A stretch of DNA of 12,734 nucleotides, from positions 1-12,734 of the forward strand of contig DASPVP010000028.1 of the NCBI GenBank assembly GCA_035622315.1. The letters are read 5' to 3'. Shown here one piece after another: positions 7,730 to 12,734 of the stretch (positions are counted from its first letter, which is position 1; each line of letters starts with the position of its first letter). The position numbers and the translations under genes were made by a program. The notes beneath the pieces are model-generated. The model was not told the origin of the DNA, ran no database searches, and was given only the letters and a program-made list of their open reading frames with translations. Source of the DNA: JAJPHJ01 sp035622315. Lineage in GTDB: Bacteria; Vulcanimicrobiota; Vulcanimicrobiia; Eremiobacterales; Eremiobacteraceae.

Positions 7730-7801
7730 AATATCGGCACCTCAGGCGCGCAACACGCGGGTCAGAGCGCGGCCGCATCCGGCTGCCACAATCCGGCTCC
7801 C
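7730..7801. promoter_or_regulatory. Divergent intergenic region between cyclase and flagellar operon
   Basis: This 72-bp gap separates the divergent cyclase and flgB start codons and must hold or border the cyclase promoter. The flgB operon promoter may lie here or inside the cyclase gene. No convincing sigma70, sigma54 (GG-N10-GC) or correctly placed sigma28 site was found. A GCCGATAT string on the minus strand (7738-7731) resembles a sigma28 -10 but sits too close to the cyclase ATG to serve it. Confidence 0.35.
7777..7798. repeat. 8-bp direct repeat ATCCGGCT in front of flgB
   Basis: ATCCGGCT occurs at 7777-7784 and again at 7791-7798, 14 bp apart, the second copy ending three bases before the flgB ATG. 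It could be a regulator half-site pair or chance in GC-rich DNA; the exact identity over 8 bp within 22 bp is all that supports it. Confidence 0.3.
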
Positions 7802-8122
7802 ATGAGCGACCTAGCTTTGGAAGACGTTGAAACCGCCATGCGCTTTGCCCGCACGCGTGGCGCGCTGCTGGCGGAAGATGTTGCGAACGCACGTACGCCG
7901 GGATTCGTCGCGCGAGATGCCAGCCTCGTTCCGGCTCCCAGAGAGGGTGGGGAAAGCTTTTCCACCGTGCTCCATGACGTCACGGTCAATGGGTCGGCCG
8001 GTGTGCTCGAATACGCGATGGGAGCGCAAGCGCGCAATGCCGTCGCCTATCATGAGCTCGCGCAGCAGGAACGGGCGATGTTGCGCGAGCTACGCAACGT
8101 CGCCGAGCAATCGGAACGTTGA
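7802..8122 (+). CDS. flgB: Flagellar basal-body proximal rod protein FlgB (short)
   Basis: The 106-residue product matches FlgB, a proximal rod subunit exported through the flagellar type III system. The N-terminal helix region ends in LLAEDVANARTPGFVARD (about 25-42), the rod-protein NxxTPG[YF] signature. The C-terminus has the second rod helix, EYAMGAQARNAVAYHELAQQE. At 106 residues it is shorter than the usual 125-135, the loss falling in the loop between the two helices. The ATG at 7802 keeps the N-terminal helix complete; no good Shine-Dalgarno sequence is visible. It has no cleavable signal peptide, as expected. flgC follows after 7 bp and flgB-flgC-fliE is the classic order, which makes the call firmer than the sequence alone. 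Confidence 0.87.
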   Translation: MSDLALEDVETAMRFARTRGALLAEDVANARTPGFVARDASLVPAPREGGESFSTVLHDVTVNGSAGVLEYAMGAQARNAVAYHELAQQERAMLRELRNVAEQSER

Positions 8123-8129
8123 CCTTTAT

Positions 8130-8609
8130 ATGGCGGACCTGTACGATATAGCCTCCAGCGGCATGGCCGCGCAGCGCGTGCAGATGGACCTCATCGCGGA
8201 AAATCTTGCAAATGCAGGCATCCCGCGCGCCGATGGCACCGTCTTTCGAGCGAAGACCGCGCTGTTGAGCGAGGCTTCCCCATTCTCGTCTGTGATGAGC
8301 GATCCAAGCGAGCTCGACCTTGCTGACCTGCGGTTCGCCGGCGAGGATGATCCGGCGACACCCTCGGGCGTTGAGGTCGCAAGCGTCGTAGAGCGCAGCG
8401 AAGACCCCGTCTATCGTTACGATCCCAAAAACCCGTACGCGGCGCGCACCGGGTTACATAAAGGATATATCGCGATGCCGGAGGTCGATCCGATCGAGCA
8501 GATGGTCTCGCTCGTCTCTGCCGGGCGGGCGTACGACGCGAACGTCAGCATGCTCGAGGCGGCAAAGCAGATGGACCTCGAGGCCGCGGACATCGATCGA
8601 CTCTCATGA
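8130..8609 (+). CDS. flgC: Flagellar basal-body rod protein FlgC
   Basis: The 159-residue product is FlgC, a proximal rod component. The N-terminal rod helix reads IASSGMAAQRVQMDLIAEN with LANAG following (7-30). The C-terminal block has KGYIAMPEVDPIEQMVSLV and SAGRAYDANVSMLEAAKQM (111-148), the FlgC signature. The usual NxxTTRT segment is altered to ANAGIPRADGTVFRAK. The open frame extends upstream through flgB, but the ATG at 8130 is chosen because it places the rod helix at the N-terminus and lies 7 bp after the flgB stop. Its TGA overlaps the fliE start as ATGA (8606-8609). Length is slightly above the usual 135-150. Confidence 0.92.
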   Translation: MADLYDIASSGMAAQRVQMDLIAENLANAGIPRADGTVFRAKTALLSEASPFSSVMSDPSELDLADLRFAGEDDPATPSGVEVASVVERSEDPVYRYDPKNPYAARTGLHKGYIAMPEVDPIEQMVSLVSAGRAYDANVSMLEAAKQMDLEAADIDRLS

Positions 8610-8908
8610 TCTTGCAGCCGCTTGGGGCGATCGAAGCGCTACGGCCGCAGACGACCGCGCTTTCGGACGCGATGCTCGTTCGCCCAGAAGCCGCCTCCTT
8701 CGCGGACGCCTTAGCGGGCGCATTGGACGGGCTTACGGGCTCGCTTGCGAAGGCCGATGCCCTCAGCGTCTCAGCCGCCACCAAGACGACTGACATCGCC
8801 GAAGCCGCGGTCGCCCGGGCTCGCGCCGACGTCATGCTCGAAGTCGCGGCGGTGGCTGCCGCGCGCGTCAGCGGTGCGCTCACGCAGCTTCTCCAGACGC
8901 AACTTTAA
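8606..8908 (+). CDS. fliE: Flagellar hook-basal body complex protein FliE
   Basis: The 100-residue product is the probable FliE, the adaptor that joins the MS-ring to the proximal rod. It shows SFADALAGALDGLTGSLAKAD (about 31-51) as the N-terminal helix and VMLEVAAVAAARVSGALTQ with LLQTQL at the C-terminus (about 76-100). That corresponds to the conserved FliE ending (VRNKLVEAYQEIMRMQV type), but is unusually alanine-rich. Identity rests on position between flgC and fliF, length and helix pattern, as the sequence is divergent. It overlaps flgC by ATGA, and fliF begins 6 bp after its stop. Confidence 0.82.
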   Translation: MILQPLGAIEALRPQTTALSDAMLVRPEAASFADALAGALDGLTGSLAKADALSVSAATKTTDIAEAAVARARADVMLEVAAVAAARVSGALTQLLQTQL

Positions 8909-8914
8909 AGTTCC

Positions 8915-10333
8915 GTGCTTGCGCTCTTGCCGCCCGCGCTGCCTCGCGTATTGCGAGATGCGCTGCGCTGGATTGGGCCGAGAAAACTCCTGGTCGGGAC
9001 GAGCGCCGGCCTATTGCTCCTCGGTCTTTTGATTCTCGCTGGGGGATCCAAGCTCTCCACGCAGGCCGCGCTCTTCGGCGCGCCGTTGCATCCGAGTCAG
9101 GCGATGGAAGTGGAGCGCGCGCTCTTGCTTTGGAACGAAACCTTCACGACGGATGCCGCGCATGCCCAGATCTTCGTGACGGCTTCGCGCCGCCGCGATA
9201 TCCTGCTACGCCTCACCCTCGCTGGTTTGCCCCACGAGTATGTTCCCACGACTGCCGACGTGCTCGCCGACCAGCCGAACGCATTCGCTCCACCCGCGGT
9301 CATGGACGACCGCCGTCGCGCAGGCATCGAGGGTGATCTCGTCGCGGGATTACGTCGCATGGACGGTGTTTCGGATGCGACGGTCGTCATCGCCCCCGCC
9401 GTTGAAGACCCGCTTTCCGCAGGTGAAGACCAAAGCTCGGCGAGCGCGAGCGTGCAGATGCTGATGCAGCCTGGCATATTCTTGAACCACGATCAGGTCG
9501 TCGGCATCAAGCGTTTCGTCGCCGCGAGTTTTCCCGGCTTGACTCCCGATCGAGTGGTCGTGGTCGACTCGGCCGCGGCAGAAGGTAACGGCGCGCTCGT
9601 CGCGCCTGCCCGGCGCGAGGCGGTGGAGCTCCAAAGTTCCATCCAATCGGCACTCGATGCGGTGTTCGGCGCAGGGAGCACTGTCGTCCGCGTGAGCATG
9701 CGGGCCGCAGGCGAAGAACGGACTTCGCAGCGCACGCTCGTCACGCCCCACGGCGTGCTTGAGGCCGAGCACGGCAGTGAGACCGGAACCGAGAGCGGCA
9801 AGAACTTCAGCAAGGAGCACACGCAGACGCGCTACGCGTACGACACGGTCGTCGAGACGCGCAGCGCGCATGCCGACGCGCTGGAGCGACTCTCGGTCGC
9901 CGTACTCGTCGACTCGAAGAAGATCTCCTCGGCGCAGACGGCCCAGGTCGCCGACGTGGTGCGTGCAGCGGCGGGCGCGGATCTCGCGTCCGATCAGGTG
10001 GTGGTCGCGGCGCTGCCGTTCGCAAGCTCAGAAGCAGCGGCGGCCACGAACGCTCGGTTTTCCCTGCGGTCATGGGCGCCAGCGGGCGCGATCGTCGCGG
10101 CGATTATCGCATGTCTTTCGGCGCTGTCCGGAAGGCGAGCGCCGAGACCCTCGCCCGAGGAGCGCGCGGCGACCGAATTGCAGGCAGAACTGCGGCACGA
10201 GATGCCGCAGACCGCGGCATACGTGCTCGGTGGGCTCCCCCGCAACCTGCGGGAGCGGGTGCTCGCTGCGTACGCTCCCGCGCAGCGCGAGCAGATCCTC
10301 GGATGGATGGATGGACGAGCCGGCAAGTCCTGA
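8915..10333 (+). CDS. fliF: Flagellar MS-ring protein FliF (FliG_M-like tail)
   Basis: The 472-residue product is FliF, which forms the membrane ring around the export gate. TM1 is about 24-44. The RBM1/RBM2 (YscJ-like) region is about 50-220, with ADQPNAFAPP and RRAGIEGDLVAGLRR. SSASASVQML, QVVGIKRFVAASFPGLTPDR and VVVVDS follow. RBM3 with the collar insertion is about 235-370, with RYAYDTVVETRS and LERLSVAVLVD. TM2 is about 388-406, then a roughly 65-residue cytoplasmic tail. It is shorter than the usual 520-570, mainly in the tail. That tail contains HEMPQTAAYVLGGLPRNLRE, resembling the FliG middle-domain EHPQTIAxIL motif, and ends in QILGWMDGR, comparable to the FliG-binding end of FliF. 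The start is GTG at 8915, 6 bp after fliE. The fliH-like gene overlaps its end by 23 bp; no fliG follows. Confidence 0.93.
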   Translation: MLALLPPALPRVLRDALRWIGPRKLLVGTSAGLLLLGLLILAGGSKLSTQAALFGAPLHPSQAMEVERALLLWNETFTTDAAHAQIFVTASRRRDILLRLTLAGLPHEYVPTTADVLADQPNAFAPPAVMDDRRRAGIEGDLVAGLRRMDGVSDATVVIAPAVEDPLSAGEDQSSASASVQMLMQPGIFLNHDQVVGIKRFVAASFPGLTPDRVVVVDSAAAEGNGALVAPARREAVELQSSIQSALDAVFGAGSTVVRVSMRAAGEERTSQRTLVTPHGVLEAEHGSETGTESGKNFSKEHTQTRYAYDTVVETRSAHADALERLSVAVLVDSKKISSAQTAQVADVVRAAAGADLASDQVVVAALPFASSEAAAATNARFSLRSWAPAGAIVAAIIACLSALSGRRAPRPSPEERAATELQAELRHEMPQTAAYVLGGLPRNLRERVLAAYAPAQREQILGWMDGRAGKS

Positions 10334-10904
10334 GGGCTGGGTGCAGTTCGTACCACCCATCGCTCGAAAGGTCGCGCCCGAAGTGGGATTTGCGCGAAAC
10401 GATTCCCCGGCGCCGCCGCACGACGAAGCAGCTCTCGATGAAACGGCCGAGACGGTCCTGACGACCTCTGAGAGCGCGGACGCGGGCGACCTTTCGGGCC
10501 TTGAAGCAGGCGACGCAGCGCCGGAACTTGCGTCGACTTCGACCGACAGTCTGGTCGATCAAGAGACGCCGGACGTGACCTGTGAGACGGTGTTGCGCGA
10601 GCAAGTGCCATCCGCATCGTGCGACCACGAGGCGCAGGTACGATCCGAGGCTGTCAGACTCGCCGCTATCGCGTGCGGTCGCGCGCTTCGGCACGTGGCT
10701 GCGATCCATCCGCAGCTCTTGGCTGCGTTCGTCGACGAGGCAATAGCCGCGATCGCGCCCGTGGATCCAAGCAGCGTCGTCGCGCGGCTGGATGCACGAG
10801 ACGAAGGGTCAGGCTCGGTTGCAATCGAGGTGGACGATACGGGCATCGAGGCAGATATCGAAACGCGAGCCGCCTTGCTCGTCCGAGCGGCAGCGAGCGC
10901 GTGA
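10311..10904 (+). CDS. fliH: Flagellar export ATPase regulator FliH-like
   Basis: The 197-residue product matches FliH, the stator that holds the FliI ATPase at the export gate. Residues 106-197 carry the conserved part: HEAQVRSEAVRLAAIACGR, HPQLLAAFVDEAIAAI (133-148), then VAIEVDDTGIEADIETRAALL (170-190). The last corresponds to the iExxxGxiDaslet signature. The N-terminus W10-V-Q-F13-V-P15 resembles the W-x-x-W-x-P export-gate motif of Salmonella FliH. Residues 25-105 are acidic and Ala/Ser/Pro-rich, apparently disordered. The frame extends upstream inside fliF; the ATG at 10311 is selected because it places the Trp motif at the start. It overlaps fliF by 23 bp and fliI by GTGA (10901-10904). 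It takes the slot after fliF where fliG would be expected first. Confidence 0.82.
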   Translation: MDEPASPEGWVQFVPPIARKVAPEVGFARNDSPAPPHDEAALDETAETVLTTSESADAGDLSGLEAGDAAPELASTSTDSLVDQETPDVTCETVLREQVPSASCDHEAQVRSEAVRLAAIACGRALRHVAAIHPQLLAAFVDEAIAAIAPVDPSSVVARLDARDEGSGSVAIEVDDTGIEADIETRAALLVRAAASA

Positions 10905-12208
10905 ATCTCTCTCCTTGGCTTTACCCGCGGTTACCCATCCACTATCGACGCTGCGACGGCTGGGTGCGGCGCGGGCGGGTCATCACGGTCGAGCCCACGG
11001 TTGTTACGGTTCGCATTCGCGGTGTTCAGTGTGGAGCGCTCGTCGCCATCACGACGAGAGACAGCGGCACTCGCTTTACGCGCGCTCGACTCGTCGAGTC
11101 GAGTGCGGTCGCGTGCACGCCGCTGGAATCCATGCACGGCGTCGCGGTCGGCGACGAAGCCACCGCGACCGGAGCCGAGATGGGATCGTACTGCGGGCAT
11201 GGGCTGCTCGGGCGCTGCGTCGACGCGTGGGGCGGCCCGGCGAACGCGAACTGCGCCGTAGCCGCTCCCGCAGATCGTGCGATGCCGCTCGAGCTGCGGA
11301 GCCCGATCGAGAGACCGCTCCGCACCGGCGTTGCGGCGATCGACGCCCTCTGCACGGTCGGTGTCGGACAGCGGATCGCGTTGTTCGCGGGGTCGGGTGT
11401 GGGCAAGTCCACCCTCCTACGTCTCATCGCAAGGCACGCGCAGCTCGACGCGCACGTGGTGGCGCTCATCGGCGAGCGCGGACGCGAAGCGGCTGAGGCG
11501 GTCGAGCAGCTTCGGGCGACGCCGAGGTGGCCGTCGACGACGGTCGTCTGCGCGACGGCAGAATCGTCTCCAAGCGAGCGGCTCGCTTCGGCACACACGG
11601 CGATCGCCCAAGCAGAGTGGCTCTGCGAGCGGGGACACGACGTGCTGCTCACCATGGACTCGCTCTCGAGAGTGGCCAATGCCTGGCGGGAGATCGCCAT
11701 CGCAAATGGGGAACCGCCGGCCCATCGCGGTCATCCCGCGTCGCTCGCGTCGCTGCTCGCGGCGATGGTGGAGCGCGCTGGTGCGCGCAGGCGCGGTAGC
11801 ATCACCGCGATCTTTGCGGTCTTGGTGGACGCGGACGATCAGTTCGAGCCCGTGACCGACACGGTCAGGGGTTTGCTCGACGGTCACCTGGTGCTCGCTC
11901 GCAACTTGGCCGACGCAGGCCGCTTTCCGCCCATCGACGTGCTTCGTTCCTCGAGCAGACTCATGCAGCGCATCGCAACGCCGGAACAGCTCGCGGACGC
12001 GCAACTCGTGCGCAAAGCGCTCGCCGCACTGGAGCGGGCGGAAGATCTTTTTGCGATCGGCGCGTACGCGCCCGGCGGAGACCCATTTCTCGACGCCGCG
12101 GTCGCACAACGCGAGCGCCTCGAAGGCCTCATCTATCAAGGAGACCGCACGGTCGCAGATCCCGTCGAACAGCTCGCACTCGTGGCCGCAGCACTCCGTT
12201 CGACCTAG
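10901..12208 (+). CDS. fliI: Flagellum-specific export ATPase FliI
   Basis: The 435-residue product is FliI, the F1-beta-like ATPase that powers or primes flagellar protein export. The N-terminal beta-barrel is about 20-95. Walker A is AGSGVGKST (163-171), followed by LIGERGREAAE (189-199) with the catalytic-Glu region. Walker B lies at LLTMDSLSR (249-257, D253). WREIAIANGEPPAHRGHPAS (262-281) is the FliI/YscN-type signature. Residues 310-330 carry ADDQFEPVTDTVRGLLDGH and DAGRFPPIDV follows, again diagnostic. Length is normal (about 430-450). The open frame extends upstream, but GTG at 10901 overlaps the fliH stop as GTGA and yields a family-length protein. The nearest alternative, a type III secretion ATPase, is disfavoured by the flagellar neighbours. 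fliJ, the usual next gene, is absent. Confidence 0.96.
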   Translation: MNLSPWLYPRLPIHYRRCDGWVRRGRVITVEPTVVTVRIRGVQCGALVAITTRDSGTRFTRARLVESSAVACTPLESMHGVAVGDEATATGAEMGSYCGHGLLGRCVDAWGGPANANCAVAAPADRAMPLELRSPIERPLRTGVAAIDALCTVGVGQRIALFAGSGVGKSTLLRLIARHAQLDAHVVALIGERGREAAEAVEQLRATPRWPSTTVVCATAESSPSERLASAHTAIAQAEWLCERGHDVLLTMDSLSRVANAWREIAIANGEPPAHRGHPASLASLLAAMVERAGARRRGSITAIFAVLVDADDQFEPVTDTVRGLLDGHLVLARNLADAGRFPPIDVLRSSSRLMQRIATPEQLADAQLVRKALAALERAEDLFAIGAYAPGGDPFLDAAVAQRERLEGLIYQGDRTVADPVEQLALVAAALRST

Positions 12209-12258
12209 ACACAGGCGAGCGCAAGTGGGAAAGCCTGCGCGTCTCATTCGGAGGAGCC

Positions 12259-12734
12259 ATGATCAACCCAACCGATCCAGCCGGACTACCGCCTGCGCAG
12301 AATCCGCTCTACAATCCGATGATGCCCGTCGGTCAGAACGAAGAAGAGGAACAAGGCCAGCCGGCGCAATCGAGTGCGAGCACAACCCCGTTTGCAAGCA
12401 TCGACAAACAGTTCAGCGCGCTCATCAAAGATCTGAGCCAGCAGCTCGCTGCGCTCGAGAAGCAATTGATGCAGGCTCTGCGCGAGATCAAATTGGGCGG
12501 CCAACCGGCAGCCCAGCCGGCTCCAGCGAACGGGCATCGTGGTTGCAAGCCGCCTCGCTTCCAACGGTATGGTGACCTCATCAGCGATGCGGCCCGACGC
12601 AACGAAGTGGATCCGCAACTCGTCAGTGCGGTCATCAATCAAGAGTCTGGGTATCGGGCGGATGCCGTTTCGCGCGCCGGTGCGATGGGCTTGATGCAAT
12701 TAATGCCAGACACCGCGAAAGCGCTGGGCGTGAA
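12259..12734 (+). CDS. Lytic transglycosylase SLT domain protein in the fliJ position (3' end cut)
   Basis: The visible 158 residues run off the window end. Residues 1-45 are Pro/Gln-rich and low in structure. Residues 46-80 form a likely coiled coil or long helix (FASIDKQFSALIKDLSQQLA and onward). Residues 101-158 open an SLT family-1 lytic transglycosylase domain: YGDLISDAARRNEVDP, LVSAVINQESGYRADAVSRA with catalytic E129, and AMGLMQLMPDTAKALGV. The enzyme would cleave the peptidoglycan glycan strand. No signal peptide or lipobox is seen, so if it acts in the periplasm it may be exported by the flagellar system, as FlgJ-type rod muramidases are; that is inference. The ATG at 12259 has GGAGG (12250-12254) 4 nt upstream. 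It sits 50 bp after fliI, where fliJ usually lies. Confidence 0.88.
   Translation, partial: MINPTDPAGLPPAQNPLYNPMMPVGQNEEEEQGQPAQSSASTTPFASIDKQFSALIKDLSQQLAALEKQLMQALREIKLGGQPAAQPAPANGHRGCKPPRFQRYGDLISDAARRNEVDPQLVSAVINQESGYRADAVSRAGAMGLMQLMPDTAKALGV

Noticed and set aside
7731..7738. GCCGATAT on the minus strand as a sigma28 -10 element
   Set aside because: It is one base from the cyclase ATG, so transcription would begin inside the gene, and no TAAA-type -35 stands at the right distance.
9759..10310. Upstream in-frame extension of the fliH-like gene inside fliF
   Set aside because: The extension is Arg/Ser/Pro-rich shadow sequence of fliF; the FliH-type N-terminal Trp motif begins at the ATG at 10311.
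11417..12247. Minus-strand 276-codon open frame opposite fliI
   Set aside because: It is antisense to an intact FliI with all ATPase motifs and shows no domain of its own.
12209..12258. Leader before the transglycosylase with GTGGGAAAGCC and CAGGC/GCCTG pairing, reminiscent of a c-di-GMP-I riboswitch
   Set aside because: Only 50 nt lie between the fliI stop and the ATG, too short for the GEMM-I fold, and the second conserved helix and receptor are absent.

Overview
This is a GC-rich bacterial chromosomal window. It holds a housekeeping block, a small regulator and membrane-protein pair, a two-gene second-messenger unit, and the start of a flagellar rod, MS-ring and export operon. The truA-rplM-rpsI order is common in Terrabacteria-type lineages such as Firmicutes, Actinobacteria and Cyanobacteria. 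With a flagellar operon and very high GC, it could suit an under-sampled phylum such as Eremiobacterota (WPS-2). That placement is an inference from gene order and composition, not proven by any single protein.

Layout. Positions 1-2059 (+) carry the 3' end of lysS, truA, then rplM and rpsI behind what looks like their own sigma70-type promoter. Positions 2117-2763 (-) carry a four-helix membrane protein and a small XRE regulator with an ATGA overlap. They are read from an AT-rich promoter with a perfect inverted repeat and helically phased TAACA half-sites, which looks autoregulated. Positions 2919-7729 (-) carry a GAF-PAS class III nucleotide cyclase (probably cAMP) and a five-GAF GGDEF diguanylate cyclase. 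They are coupled by a GTGA overlap and end at a clear intrinsic terminator. Positions 7802-12734 (+) diverge from them across 72 bp and carry flgB, flgC, fliE, fliF, a fliH-like gene, fliI, and a lytic transglycosylase that runs off the window end.

Working together. The flagellar genes are tightly packed or overlapping and read as one operon for the proximal rod, the MS-ring and the export ATPase. Two genes usual in this order are missing: fliG between fliF and fliH, and fliJ after fliI. The C-terminal tail of FliF carries a segment resembling the EHPQ-type armadillo motif of the FliG middle domain. The fliJ slot holds a muramidase-type protein with no signal peptide. The cAMP and c-di-GMP enzyme pair back to back with the flagellar operon suggests second-messenger control of motility, though no regulatory link is directly visible.

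No stretch over 300 bases lacks a gene; the longest gap is 155 bp (2764-2918) and holds the promoter, operator and terminator described. No tRNA, rRNA, CRISPR or mobile element was seen.
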